64,000 nucleotides of DNA from the NCBI GenBank assembly GCA_016791105.1, contig JAEUNM010000095.1:62001-126000 (forward strand), read 5' to 3'. The notes below the pieces were generated by a model. The model ran no database searches and was not told the origin of the DNA. It worked only from the letters and a program-made list of their open reading frames with translations. A program made the translations under genes and the position numbers. This stretch comes from Rhodocyclaceae bacterium. Lineage in GTDB: Bacteria > Pseudomonadota > Gammaproteobacteria > Burkholderiales > Rhodocyclaceae. This document shows, in pieces, positions 53,710 to 63,382 of this stretch; the stretch's first letter is position 1; each line of letters opens with the position of its first letter.

Positions 53710-54510
53710 ATGTGGTCCATACGTACCTGGCGGCGCAAGCGCGCGGCCGCCCGCTATGAAGTTTCCGCCGAGCAATGGGCACGTGTGGAAGCGCGCCTGC
53801 CCTTGCTGGAAGGACTGCTCGGCGCGGCCGACCAGGATAGATTGCGCGCACTTGCACTGGAATTTCTGGCCGACAAGGACATCAGCGGGGCGCATGGGCT
53901 GGTCGTGAGCGACGACATGCGGCTCGAAATCGCCTTGCAGGCCGCGCTACCGATACTGAATCTGGACCTGGACTGGTACGCCGGCTTTTCCGGCATCGTG
54001 GTTTATCCAGGCGATTTCGTTGTGCCGCGCAGTATTGCCGATGCCGACGGGGTGGTGCACGAATACGACGAAACGGTAGTGGGCGAAGCCTGGGAAGGCG
54101 GCCCGGTGTTGCTGTCGTGGTTCGAGGACAACGACGAACTGGGCGACGCCAATGTCGTGATCCACGAATTTGCGCACCAGCTCGATATGCGCGAAGGCGG
54201 CGCCAACGGCATGCCGCCACTGCACGCGGGCATGCTACGGGCGCAATGGACGGCCGCATTTCGCAAGGCTTACCGCAATTTCCGCGGCCTCGTGCGGGCC
54301 GGCCGCGATGTCGGCATAGACCCATACGCCGCAGAATGTCCGGCGGAATTTTTCGCCGTACTGAGCGAGGTGTTTTTCGAGGATCCGCTCCTGCTGCGTG
54401 AACGCTACCCGCAGGTGTATGAACAGCTCGCACAGTTTTATCGGCAGGACACGGCCGCCAATGTGCAGGCCTATTTGGCCCAGCTCGATGCCTCGCGCAC
54501 GCCGAACTGA
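53710..54510 (+). CDS. mtfA: Zinc-dependent peptidase MtfA family
   Basis: A 266-residue cytoplasmic protein with the MtfA zinc-site motif HEFAHQLD (152-159) and a further acidic region (YAAECPAEFFAVLSEVFF) that supplies the third ligand. In Escherichia coli MtfA binds the repressor Mlc and has aminopeptidase activity. Length equals that of the family. No Mlc or phosphotransferase genes are nearby, so the partner here is unknown. It is tightly linked to the EamA transporter gene. Confidence 0.9.
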   Translation: MWSIRTWRRKRAAARYEVSAEQWARVEARLPLLEGLLGAADQDRLRALALEFLADKDISGAHGLVVSDDMRLEIALQAALPILNLDLDWYAGFSGIVVYPGDFVVPRSIADADGVVHEYDETVVGEAWEGGPVLLSWFEDNDELGDANVVIHEFAHQLDMREGGANGMPPLHAGMLRAQWTAAFRKAYRNFRGLVRAGRDVGIDPYAAECPAEFFAVLSEVFFEDPLLLRERYPQVYEQLAQFYRQDTAANVQAYLAQLDASRTPN

Positions 54511-54573
54511 ACCCGCCAGCGCGAATTCCACAGTGGCCGCCGCGCCCCGGGCGGCCGGCCCATGCCGCTTAGG

Positions 54574-55269
54574 TCAAGGTTCCGACAACACGCGCACCAG
54601 ACGCGAGCGAAAATCGCGCAAGTACAGCACCAGCACCACGGCCGTATTGGCCGCCACGAATAGCCAGGGATTGACGAACCAGGCCAGCGCGGCCAGACCG
54701 AAATAGTAGGCGCGTATGCCCAGATTGAATTCCTCGCCGGCCAGACTGGACACCGCCGCCAGTTTACGGGCGTAAGGCTCGGCTGCTTCAGGCGGCGCGC
54801 CGGGTGCCGGTGCGGCGCCGATCAGGATGCAGTACAGATTGAACTGGCGCATGGACCAGGTGAATTTGAAATAAGCCGTCACGAACACCCACAACAGCAG
54901 CAACAGTTTGATTTCCCAAACTTCGCGCGGCACCTGGCGCGCAAAAGGCAGATCGCGCGTGGCAGTCATAAGTTGGTCCAAGCCGCCCAGCACGGCCATG
55001 AGGCCGCCGATCACGAATACCGTGGCATTGGCGAAAAAGCTCACGGAAGTCTGCAAATTGCCCGTAAGCGCAGAATCGGACACGCGATTTTCGCGCTCCA
55101 GCATGCGGCGCGCCCACAATTCGCGATAACTGTGGCCCACACCTATCAACCCGCGTGTGGCGGCAGAACCACGGTCGGCGAGCAGGCTATAGCCCATCCA
55201 GCAGATGCCGAACCAGATCAGAGCAAACCAGTCGGTCCAGCCCAGTACGTCGAGCAGTTTTTGCAGCAC
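54574..55269 (-). CDS. DUF599 membrane protein
   Basis: A 231-residue membrane protein with hydrophobic helices near residues 12-32, 77-98, 120-142 and 185-215. The pattern (GICWMGYSLLADRG, LWARRMLERENRVSDSALTGNL, SVSFFANATVFVIGGLMAVLG) matches the DUF599 family, function unknown. The start is GTG 55269, immediately next to the stop of the preceding hydrolase gene, so translation is probably coupled. Confidence 0.8.
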   Translation of the reverse strand: MLQKLLDVLGWTDWFALIWFGICWMGYSLLADRGSAATRGLIGVGHSYRELWARRMLERENRVSDSALTGNLQTSVSFFANATVFVIGGLMAVLGGLDQLMTATRDLPFARQVPREVWEIKLLLLLWVFVTAYFKFTWSMRQFNLYCILIGAAPAPGAPPEAAEPYARKLAAVSSLAGEEFNLGIRAYYFGLAALAWFVNPWLFVAANTAVVLVLYLRDFRSRLVRVLSEP

Positions 55270-56148
55270 TTAGGCACCGAGCAGAAAATCGCGCACGGGA
55301 CGCACCTGTTCGTCGTTCAGGAACATGGGCGCGTGACCCACGCGCGGAATTTCCACGGTTTGCGCGCGCGGACCGCGTGCCGCCATTTCCGCCAGCGTGG
55401 CGGACGACAGCAAATCCGACTGGGCGCCGCGCACCACCAGCGTGGGGCAGCGTATCGCCTCGTAAATGGGCCACAGCGTGATGTCCTGGCCGCCGCCGTA
55501 AGCAACGCGGAATGGCTCGGCGAGCGCCGGATCGTAGTGCATGCGAAAGCCGCCGCCGCTAGCGGGACGCACTGAATGCAGCGTGAGGTGACGCCATTCC
55601 GCATCGGACAAATCGCCGAATGGCGCACTGACCAGGCGTATGTATTGTTCTGCCGCCTCCATGCTGGGGAACACCGGGGCTGCGCCCACGTATTGGGCGA
55701 TGCGCTCCAGCGCCTGAACCGTGATGACCGGCCCGACATCATTGAGCACCAGCCGCTGGATGGGCGTATCCGCCACGCAGGCCAGCGCCATGCCTATCAG
55801 CCCGCCCATGGAAGTGCCCACCCAATGCAGTTCGGCGGCATCGAGCCGGGCGAGCAGGGTAACCATGTCGCCCACGTAGGCGGGAATCTGGTAACCGCTC
55901 GAATCCTGCAGCCAGTCGCTATTGCCGCGGCCGAATACGTCCGGACACACCACCCGGTACTCCGCTGCCATGCAAGCCGCCAGGTGATCGAAATCGCGCC
56001 CGACGCGGGTCAGCCCGTGCGCACACACCAGCACCTTGCGATTGCCCGGATCACCCCATTCCGTATAGGCCATTTTGTACAGGCGCTGGCCGCGCAGGCA
56101 TTGCACGAAATTGTGGCGCGGCGCAGCGCCGGCGGCGGGATTTGGCAT
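55270..56148 (-). CDS. Alpha/beta hydrolase
   Basis: A 292-residue hydrolase. The nucleophile elbow is GTSMGG (Ser113), the oxyanion region CAHGLTRVGRDFD, the acid is probably the Asp in VVRGAQSDLL and the base the His in VGHAPMF. All three catalytic residues are present. The substrate is unknown; relatives include esterases and polymer depolymerases. The frame is open upstream into comEC, but ATG 56148 (MPNPAAGAAPRHNF) gives a normal length. It is 26 bp after comEC. Confidence 0.85.
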   Translation of the reverse strand: MPNPAAGAAPRHNFVQCLRGQRLYKMAYTEWGDPGNRKVLVCAHGLTRVGRDFDHLAACMAAEYRVVCPDVFGRGNSDWLQDSSGYQIPAYVGDMVTLLARLDAAELHWVGTSMGGLIGMALACVADTPIQRLVLNDVGPVITVQALERIAQYVGAAPVFPSMEAAEQYIRLVSAPFGDLSDAEWRHLTLHSVRPASGGGFRMHYDPALAEPFRVAYGGGQDITLWPIYEAIRCPTLVVRGAQSDLLSSATLAEMAARGPRAQTVEIPRVGHAPMFLNDEQVRPVRDFLLGA

Positions 56149-56174
56149 GGCACTATCCGTTGGCGTGGGGGCGT

Positions 56175-58574
56175 CTACTCTAGCACCGCGCCGGCCGCTG
56201 CCGCGCCGGGCCCGCCTTCCGGCGGCAGGGCTTGCCAATAGCGCCGTCGCGCGCTGCGCAAGGCCTGCAGTTCCATGCCGGCGGAGGAAAAATCGGCCCG
56301 TACGGCGCCGTCGTAATCGCTGCGCGCAAGCGCGGTGCCGAGGGTGCGGTAGCGCTCGACTACGTCAGGCGCCGGGTGCCGGAAACGGTTTTTATAGCCG
56401 ACGGTAAACACCACGGCACGCGGCGCCACCGCCGCAATAAATTCCGGCGTCGACGAAGTTCGGCTGCCGTGGTGGGGGGCCACCAGCAAGTCTGCCGCAA
56501 GTTCGCCGCGGTGCAGCGCGAGCAACCGCCCTTCCGACACCGCTTCGATGTCGGCCGCGATGAGCGCCGTGCCACCGGCAGCGGCCACGCGCAGCACACA
56601 GCCCATATCGTTGCTTTTGACGTCGGTCCGCGCATAGGACGCGGCGGCCGGATGTAGAAAGTCGAATCGCACCCCGTCCCATTCCCAATGCAGGCCGTCG
56701 CTACAGGCCTGCATTCGCGAAGCACTTGGCGCCGGCCGCTCGGCCGGCGCCAGCGAACTTGCGAACACCGCCACCGGCAGGGCCGCCAGCACGGAATTCA
56801 TGCCGCCCGAGTGGTCTCTGTCACGGTGGCTCACCGTGAGCATGTCCAAGCGGCGCACGCCTTCAGCTCGCAAATAGGGCAGGATGACGCGATTGCCGGC
56901 ATCCGTATCCAGGCCGTAACGCGGACCGCTATCGAACAATAAGTCGTGCGTCGCGGTTGCCACATGCACGGCCAAACCCTGCCCGACATCCAGCACCGTC
57001 ACGCGCATATCGCCCGGCTGCGGCCGTGCCGGCAGTACCAGCAACATGGGCGCCAGCAATACCAGCCCGACGCCGCGCCCGGGCAGGCCACGGGGCAGGA
57101 GTAGCAGCACGCAGCCGGCCACGCCGCAGGCCGCCGCCCAGAGCGGCGGCGCGTGCTGCTGCCATACCGCCGCCGGGAGCGCCGCCAGGCGTTCCACGCC
57201 CGACATGGTGAGCGCGGTAATGAGATGGGCCAGTTGCAGCAGAAGGTCGGCCGGCAGCACCGCCGCCGCCAGCACCAGCGGCGTCACGACCAGACTGATG
57301 GCCGGTATGGTCACCGCATTGGCGAGCGGCGACACGACGGAAAATTGCTGGAACATGAGCAACAAAATCGGCAGTCCGCCCAGCGTGACCGCCCATTGCG
57401 CGCGCAGCCACTCGGCGAACCAGTGTGGCCGGCGCGTCCGCCCGGCCGCGGCATAGGTCAGAAAGCCCACTGCGCCAAAACTTAGCCAGGTACCAGGCGC
57501 CAGCACGGCGCTCGGATCGAGCACCAGCACCACGCCCAAGGCCAGCGCAAGTACGCGGCTCAGGGACTGGGCGCGCCCCGCCAGCAGCGCCAGGGCCACC
57601 ACGCTCAGCATATAGAAGGTGCGCTGCGCCGGCACTTCAAAACCGGCCAGCAAGCTATACGCGCCGGCCGCGCACCAGCCGCCCAGGGCCGCCGCAAGCC
57701 GCGCAGGGTAGCGGCAGACAAGGCGCGGCAGTCGCACCCACAGCGCCCAGATGAGGGAGTACACCAGCCCCGCCACCATGGTGATGTGCAGGCCGGAAAT
57801 GGACATCAGGTGAGTAAGCCCGGTGCGCGCGAACACCTGCCACTGAGCCGGCGGGATTGCATGCTGGTCGCCCAGGGCCAATGCCACCAGGACGCCGGCG
57901 TAAGGCGCGTCCGGCAGCGCGCCCTGGTAACGGCTGCGCAGCAGTTCGCGCAGGCGTTCGACGACAAGCGCCGGGCGCCACACGAATTCCGCCAACCGCT
58001 CGGCACCGGCCGCGCCACGCACGTAGCCGGTGGCGCGCACGCCGCGCACGAAAAGCCAGGCCTCGTAATCGAAGCCGTGCGGGTTCATGAGGCCGTGCGG
58101 CTGTTTGAGCTTCACCGTGAAACGCCAGCGCTCTCCGGCGCGCACGCCGCGCCAGGCCGGCTGTTCTTCCGCATCCTCGTGCAATGCGCTGCGGTACCAC
58201 GCCAAAAGCAGGTGGCGCGGCACGCCGGACGGGGCGGATTCCACCTCGAAATCGAAGCGCGTGCCGCGCTCGAAATTTTGCGGCAGTCCGGCCACCACCC
58301 CGGTTACAACGACATCCTGCCCTTCCAGCCGCGGCGCCAGCGCATCGGCAAGGCGCCAGGCGGCGTAGCCGCTCGCCCAGGCATAGCCGGCGCAGAACGC
58401 GCCGATCAGCACCAGGCTCAGGCGGCGGCCGTCAGCGCGCGAGCGCCAGGCAAACGCCGCACACCAGGCCGCGCCCGCCAGCACAGCCGCCGTGATGGCG
58501 CGCGCGGGCGCCAGCTCGGCCTGAAACTGGGCGGCCGATACCCCCAGCGCCGCCAGCATGATGGCGAGCCGCAT
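56175..58574 (-). CDS. comEC: DNA internalization protein ComEC/Rec2
   Basis: A 799-residue polytopic protein that forms the inner-membrane channel for transforming DNA. It has an N-terminal helix group, a soluble OB-like region (about 85-190), the Competence domain (GVLVALALGDQHAIP, LMSISGLHITMVAGL) with many helices, and a C-terminal metallo-beta-lactamase domain with HRDRDHSGG and LVAPHHGSRTSS. The nuclease-like metal site looks complete. Other competence genes are not in the window. Confidence 0.93.
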   Translation of the reverse strand: MRLAIMLAALGVSAAQFQAELAPARAITAAVLAGAAWCAAFAWRSRADGRRLSLVLIGAFCAGYAWASGYAAWRLADALAPRLEGQDVVVTGVVAGLPQNFERGTRFDFEVESAPSGVPRHLLLAWYRSALHEDAEEQPAWRGVRAGERWRFTVKLKQPHGLMNPHGFDYEAWLFVRGVRATGYVRGAAGAERLAEFVWRPALVVERLRELLRSRYQGALPDAPYAGVLVALALGDQHAIPPAQWQVFARTGLTHLMSISGLHITMVAGLVYSLIWALWVRLPRLVCRYPARLAAALGGWCAAGAYSLLAGFEVPAQRTFYMLSVVALALLAGRAQSLSRVLALALGVVLVLDPSAVLAPGTWLSFGAVGFLTYAAAGRTRRPHWFAEWLRAQWAVTLGGLPILLLMFQQFSVVSPLANAVTIPAISLVVTPLVLAAAVLPADLLLQLAHLITALTMSGVERLAALPAAVWQQHAPPLWAAACGVAGCVLLLLPRGLPGRGVGLVLLAPMLLVLPARPQPGDMRVTVLDVGQGLAVHVATATHDLLFDSGPRYGLDTDAGNRVILPYLRAEGVRRLDMLTVSHRDRDHSGGMNSVLAALPVAVFASSLAPAERPAPSASRMQACSDGLHWEWDGVRFDFLHPAAASYARTDVKSNDMGCVLRVAAAGGTALIAADIEAVSEGRLLALHRGELAADLLVAPHHGSRTSSTPEFIAAVAPRAVVFTVGYKNRFRHPAPDVVERYRTLGTALARSDYDGAVRADFSSAGMELQALRSARRRYWQALPPEGGPGAAAAGAVLE

Positions 58575-58846
58575 CTCAATCCCTGGGCAGCACCTTGCGC
58601 CGCGTCAAATTGCCCGCCCGCGCATCGGCTAGAATGGCGCCCGCACGCATTGCGCCCTTATGCGGACCTTTATTTCGGATCAACCCACACGTTAACGCCG
58701 CTAACGGCCCTACCCTCATTTGCACTCCGCCCCGTCGCGCTGCCGTCGCCATGCGGCCCGGCTCCAGTTCCCATCGTGCCACAAACCAGAACGCCACTGA
58801 AAGCCGCGCACACCGCAGCGCTGTCTGACGGGAGGCAAGCCGCGCC

Positions 58847-59902
58847 ATGCCGGATCGCTATCTGAACGAATTGCGCGCCCTGAGCCGCCCGCGCCCGCCG
58901 GTACTGATGCGCATCTGGTGGTCGGTGGTCGTGCTGGCCCTCATCATGCTGGTCGGGACGTTCGGTTTCCCGTACTTTTCCATCGGCGAAAGCAACGTCA
59001 TGGACGGCTTTTTCATGACCGCCATTACGGTCACGACGGTGGGCTATGGCGAACACGTGCCCTTGCAGCACACCTGGGGCGCGCGCATATTTGCGTTTTT
59101 TATCGGTTTCGCGGGTTTTGGAACCGTCACGTTCATGTTTTCCAGCCTGACCGTGTTCTTTCTGGAAACCGATCTCAACAAGGCAATAGGACGGCGGCGC
59201 ATGGAAAAAGCCATCAAGAAGCTGCATCAGCACTACATACTTTGCGGATATGGCCGCGTCGGACGCAATATCGCGGTGGAACTGGAATCCACCGGGCGGC
59301 ATTTCGTCGCGATAGACGAAAATCAGGAATTGCTGGAAACGCAGAAAGAAAAAAACGCCGCCCTGCTCTATCTGCATGGCGACGCTTCCGATGACGACAC
59401 CTTGCTCGCCGCCGACATCGGGGATGCGCGCGGATTGTTCGCCGTGACCGGCGACGATTCGCGCAACCTCATGATCGTGATTACCGCCAAGCAGTTGAAT
59501 CCCGCGGTGCGCGTCGTGGCGCGCTGCCACGAGGTGCGCAATATCGAAAAAATGCGCAAGGCCGGCGCCGACGCCATCGTGTCGCCCGATTTCACGGGCG
59601 GCATGCGTATCGCGTCGGCCATGATACGGCCCCACGTGGTGAGCTTTCTGGACGAAATGCTGCGCTCGGAAAAAAACCTGCGCGTCGAGGAAGTGGGCGT
59701 TCCGGACAGCTTCCAGCCGCGCGAACTGGGCAGCCTGGCGCTCAAAAGCCAGAATTACCTGTTGCTGGCGGTGCGCCGCGGCGCAGATTGGGTGTTCAAC
59801 CCGCCCGCCAGTTTCCGCCTGGAGCCGGGGCAAGTCGTGATCGCCATGGCAAGCCCGCAGGGCCGGCATGAACTGGAAATGTTGCTCGCAGGTGTGGCCT
59901 GA
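58847..59902 (+). CDS. Potassium channel with TrkA-N (RCK) domain
   Basis: A 351-residue, two-helix channel of the MthK/Kch type. Helix 1 is about 24-40, the selectivity filter is TVGYG (64-68) and helix 2 is about 79-105. The rest is an RCK regulator: Rossmann loop CGYGRVGRN (TrkA-N) and a C-terminal TrkA-C-like domain (GSLALKSQNYLLLAV, PGQVVIAMAS). The family conducts K+ across the inner membrane, gated by ligands. It is divergent from comEC across 272 bp, in which I see no other gene. Confidence 0.92.
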   Translation: MPDRYLNELRALSRPRPPVLMRIWWSVVVLALIMLVGTFGFPYFSIGESNVMDGFFMTAITVTTVGYGEHVPLQHTWGARIFAFFIGFAGFGTVTFMFSSLTVFFLETDLNKAIGRRRMEKAIKKLHQHYILCGYGRVGRNIAVELESTGRHFVAIDENQELLETQKEKNAALLYLHGDASDDDTLLAADIGDARGLFAVTGDDSRNLMIVITAKQLNPAVRVVARCHEVRNIEKMRKAGADAIVSPDFTGGMRIASAMIRPHVVSFLDEMLRSEKNLRVEEVGVPDSFQPRELGSLALKSQNYLLLAVRRGADWVFNPPASFRLEPGQVVIAMASPQGRHELEMLLAGVA

Positions 59903-60034
59903 ACCTGCGCCCGGCGCAGCAAGCTTGTTGCCTCTCGATCAGTTTTTCTGTCTTGCCTCTAACGGGCAAACAATCCGGCCTGGCGCGGCATGTCCCGGCA
60001 TGATTTAGGGGGCTTTCCGGAATTGCTGCTCTGC

Positions 60035-60055
60035 CCGCAGGCTCAGCGCCTGCGG
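60035..60055. repeat. Hairpin between the convergent channel and lolD genes
   Basis: CCGCAGGC and GCCTGCGG pair around 5 nt. There is no T-run on either side. It sits 38 bp after the lolD stop and may serve as a transcript end barrier. Confidence 0.4.
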
Positions 60056-60092
60056 CGTACGCCAATCCGGCATTAAGCAATCTGAGGAAAAA

Positions 60093-60788
60093 CTAAATCA
60101 GACGTCCGTCGGCAATATGCCGGACCTGCCCCAAGCGCTGGGCGAGACGCTCATCGTGGGTGACCACGACGATGGCCGTGCCCAGTTCCGCATTGATTTG
60201 CAACATCAGTTCGAATACCGCCTCGGCGGTCTGACGATCCAGATTGCCGGTGGGCTCGTCGGCGAGCAGGCAGGCCGGCGAGGTAACCAGCGCGCGCGCG
60301 ATTGCCGTGCGCTGGCGCTCGCCGCCCGACAATTCGCCCGGGCGATGTTGGAGCCGCTGCGCCAAGCCAACTTTGCCAAGCATGTCGGCAGCGTGCGCGC
60401 GCGCCTCCTGCGGCACCATACGGCGTATCAGGAGCGGCATCGCCACGTTGTCGAGCGCGGAAAATTCCTGCAGCAGATGGTGGAACTGGTAGACGAATCC
60501 CAATGCACGGTTGCGCAGCCGGCCGCGCTCGGCGTCGGACGCGCGCGCCACGTCCTGCCCCTGCAATAACACCGATCCCGAAGTAGGCAGGTCCAAACCA
60601 CCGAGCAAATGCAGCAGAGTGCTTTTGCCCGACCCGGAGCGGCCCAATATGCCCACCTGTTCGCGGCGGCGCAGCGTGAAATCGATGCTTTCGAGCACGC
60701 GCACGACATTGGCGCCGGCCTGGAAGGACTTGCCCAGCCCGCGCGCCTCGATGACAGGCACTGCGGCCCTGCCCGCAGCTTCACTCAT
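60093..60788 (-). CDS. lolD: Lipoprotein-releasing ABC transporter ATP-binding protein LolD
   Basis: A 231-residue ABC ATPase that powers release of lipoproteins from the inner membrane to LolA. Walker A is GRSGSGKST, the signature LSGGERQRT, and Walker B continues [11 protein letters not shown]. It overlaps the permease gene lolC by 8 nt, which fixes its assignment as LolD rather than another MacB-type ATPase. Confidence 0.95.
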   Translation of the reverse strand: MSEAAGRAAVPVIEARGLGKSFQAGANVVRVLESIDFTLRRREQVGILGRSGSGKSTLLHLLGGLDLPTSGSVLLQGQDVARASDAERGRLRNRALGFVYQFHHLLQEFSALDNVAMPLLIRRMVPQEARAHAADMLGKVGLAQRLQHRPGELSGGERQRTAIARALVTSPACLLADEPTGNLDRQTAEAVFELMLQINAELGTAIVVVTHDERLAQRLGQVRHIADGRLI

Positions 60789-62022
60789 AGCGCAGGGCCT
60801 GGGCCGGATCGACGCGGGCGGCGCGCCAGCTCGGGTACAACGTAGACACCAGCACCAGCACGAAAGCCACGCCGACGATCACATACACGTCCGGCCATTG
60901 CACCTGGGACGGCAGTTCGCTGATGAAATACACCTCCTTGTTCCACAGCGTGACGCCCAGCATGCGTTCCAGCGCCGGCACCGCGACATCCAGATTTTTT
61001 GCCAGCGCGAGCCCGCCCACCACGCCCAGGGCCAGGCCGACCACGCCGATTACCAGGCCCTGAATCACGAATACCACCATGATGCTGGCCGGACTGGCGC
61101 CCAGGGTGCGCAGAATGGCGATGTCGGCTTCCTTGTCGGTAACCGCCATGATGAGCGTGGAGACGATGTTGAAAGCGGCCACCGCCACGATGAGCGACAG
61201 GATGATGAACATCATGTTTTTTTCTATCGCCACGGCGCGGAAAAAATTGGCGTGGCTGCGCGTCCAGTCGGTCACCATGAGGCCGGGCGGCAGGCTGCCG
61301 ATGAGCGAACGCGTGAGCGCCGGTGCGGCGAACAGATCGGCCAGTTTCAGCCGCACGCCGGACACCGCCTCGCCCATGCGGAACAGTGCCTGCGCGTCCT
61401 GCATGTGGATGAGCGCTAGGCCGCTGTCGTATTCGATCATGCCGACTTCGAACAGCCCGACCACGGTAAATTGCTTCACGCGCGGCAGAACCGCAGCCGG
61501 CGTCACCATGCCTTGCGGCGCGATGATGGTCACCTTGTCGCCCGGGCCAACCTGTAGCGCGCGCGCCAGTTCCGCACCCAGCACGACGCCGAAACCGCCG
61601 GCCTGCAGGTCTTCCAGGCGGCCGAATTTCATGTGCCCGGCAAAATCGGCCACCTTCTGTTCCTGCTCCGGCAGCACGCCGCGCACGATGGCGCCGCGTA
61701 CATTCTGGTCGAAGGACAACATGGCCTGCTGGTGTACATAGGGCGCCGCCGCCTCCACGCCGGGCCGCCCTTCCACCGCCTGCAATACCGACGGCCAGTC
61801 GGCCAGATCGCCCCCCGCACCCATCACCTGCACATGGGCGGCCACGCCCAGGATGCGCGCGCGCAATTCCTGCTGGAAGCCATTCATGACGGACAGCACC
61901 GTAATCAGCGCCGCAACGCCAAGCGCCAGGCCCAGCATGGAAATCAGGGAAATGAAGGAAATGAAATGATTGCGCCGGCGCGCGCGCGTATACCGCAGGC
62001 CGATCAGGAGTTCATAGCGCAT
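60781..62022 (-). CDS. lolC: Lipoprotein-releasing ABC transporter permease LolC/LolE
   Basis: A 413-residue permease with one N-terminal helix (about 22-45), a large periplasmic domain (about 50-265) and three C-terminal helices in an FtsX domain. The start RYTRARRRNHFISFISLISM and the first-helix motif VLSVMNGFQQELRARILG are LolC/E hallmarks. There is a single permease gene; many betaproteobacteria use one protein in place of the LolC/LolE pair. Whether it is closer to LolC, LolE or LolF cannot be settled here. Confidence 0.93.
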   Translation of the reverse strand: MRYELLIGLRYTRARRRNHFISFISLISMLGLALGVAALITVLSVMNGFQQELRARILGVAAHVQVMGAGGDLADWPSVLQAVEGRPGVEAAAPYVHQQAMLSFDQNVRGAIVRGVLPEQEQKVADFAGHMKFGRLEDLQAGGFGVVLGAELARALQVGPGDKVTIIAPQGMVTPAAVLPRVKQFTVVGLFEVGMIEYDSGLALIHMQDAQALFRMGEAVSGVRLKLADLFAAPALTRSLIGSLPPGLMVTDWTRSHANFFRAVAIEKNMMFIILSLIVAVAAFNIVSTLIMAVTDKEADIAILRTLGASPASIMVVFVIQGLVIGVVGLALGVVGGLALAKNLDVAVPALERMLGVTLWNKEVYFISELPSQVQWPDVYVIVGVAFVLVLVSTLYPSWRAARVDPAQALRYE

Positions 62023-62082
62023 GGGGCCGCTATGGTAGCATCCCGGCCCGGCCGCGCTTCCGCCGCGTCCAGTGGATCATAA

Positions 62083-63093
62083 ATGCGCCTACATCTGGTC
62101 CTGCCCGGACTGATCGCAAACTCCGCACAACAATCCGCCCCAAGGCTGGTCATGCCCGCCCTGGCGGCGCTGTGCGCGCGCGGCAAGCTCGCCTGGCAGC
62201 CCGCGCAGGCGCCGGAGCGATGGCTGGCGCAGGCCTTCGGGCTGGACCCGGCGCGCGCGCCCTACGCGGCACTGCGCGCCAACGGCGACGGCCTCGATGC
62301 CGGAGCGGCAGAATGGCTCGCCGCAGACCCCGCACACCTCATGTTTTTTCATGAGCACCTGGTGTTGAGCCACGCGCCCGACTTGTCTGCGGACGACGCA
62401 CAGGCCCTTCTTGCCGCACTGAATGCGGAATTTGCCGATCTGGGCCATTTCGAATACGGCGCGCCCGCACGCTGGTATCTGCGCCTGGCGCAGCGGGCTG
62501 ATTTAGCCTGCGCGACGCGCTCGGAAGCAGCCAGCCGCAGGGCCAGCCGATCCTTGCCGGAAGGCAGGGACGGCCCGGCCTGGCGTCGCGCGATGAACGA
62601 AATCCAGATGCTGCTGTTCGATCACCCCGTCAATCGGGCGCGCGAAGAACGTGGCCAGCCCGCCGTCAATACGGTCTGGTTCTGGGGCGCCGGCGCGCTC
62701 GACACACCCGTACGCGCGCCCGCCGCCGCCGTCCTGGCGCTCGACCCGCTCGCGCAGGGTTTGGCACGGCGTGCCGGCGCGCACTGCGCGGCGCCGCCAG
62801 ACGGCGCGCAGGCGCTGGATTTGTCGCGCGACAGCTTGCTGTGGCTGGACCAACTTGCACTGCCCGCCGAAACCAACGATCAGAACGCATGGACCGAGGC
62901 GCTGGCAAAAATCGAGCGCGACTGGCTGGCACCTGCGCTCGCCATGCTGCAGCGCGGAAAAATCCACCATCTGCAGCTCACCTGCCTGGGCGACGGCGGC
63001 ACACTGGCGTTGCACACGGACCGTATGGCCAGTTTGAAGCTATGGCGCAAATACTCCGGTAGCCTGCCGCCCACCGCGCCCGCAGCGGAGTGA
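62083..63093 (+). CDS. Phosphoglycerate-mutase-like / RpfE-type protein of unknown function
   Basis: A 336-residue soluble protein that begins MRLHLVLPGLIANS and has conserved-looking blocks: VMPALAALCARG, HLMFFHEHLVLS, and a central ARWYLRL and WRRAMNEIQMLLFDHPVN. The C-terminal part contains NTVWFWGAGAL, as in proteins annotated phosphoglycerate mutase or RpfE in betaproteobacteria, often next to lolCD and recJ. No alkaline-phosphatase-superfamily metal site is obvious, so mutase activity is doubtful. It is divergent from lolC across 60 bp. Confidence 0.65.
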   Translation: MRLHLVLPGLIANSAQQSAPRLVMPALAALCARGKLAWQPAQAPERWLAQAFGLDPARAPYAALRANGDGLDAGAAEWLAADPAHLMFFHEHLVLSHAPDLSADDAQALLAALNAEFADLGHFEYGAPARWYLRLAQRADLACATRSEAASRRASRSLPEGRDGPAWRRAMNEIQMLLFDHPVNRAREERGQPAVNTVWFWGAGALDTPVRAPAAAVLALDPLAQGLARRAGAHCAAPPDGAQALDLSRDSLLWLDQLALPAETNDQNAWTEALAKIERDWLAPALAMLQRGKIHHLQLTCLGDGGTLALHTDRMASLKLWRKYSGSLPPTAPAAE

Positions 63094-63196
63094 CCCGTCA
63101 CGCCCCAACGCCGCCAGGTTTGGGAAACGTCACCTCGCAAGCAAGTACTTGGCACGGTCGGGGCACGATAAACCACCCTATCGCGCAGCCAAAACG

Positions 63197-63218
63197 CAAT
63201 CCATATTTATATGGATTG
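63197..63218. repeat. 22-bp palindrome, possible operator
   Basis: Perfect arms CAATCCATAT and ATATGGATTG with TT in the centre. It lies 165 bp upstream of the promoter candidate and shares ATCCAT half-sites with the repeat at 47907-47925. Confidence 0.5.
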
Positions 63219-63382
63219 TCGGCCCCTTAGGTTATTCGTTACCGGGTTTGCAGTATTACGTACCGCCGGCGCATCCGGTACTCGGCACCCGGGCCGGACC
63301 TTACCCATTACTCCCGTGGCGGACGTGCCGGCACCTGGCGCCGCTGGCTCAGTCACCCACGTATGAATGTCGCACATAACGT

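Noticed and set aside
60035..60055. Hairpin as intrinsic terminator of lolD or the channel gene
   Set aside because: Stem is good but no T-run follows on either strand; kept only as a repeat.
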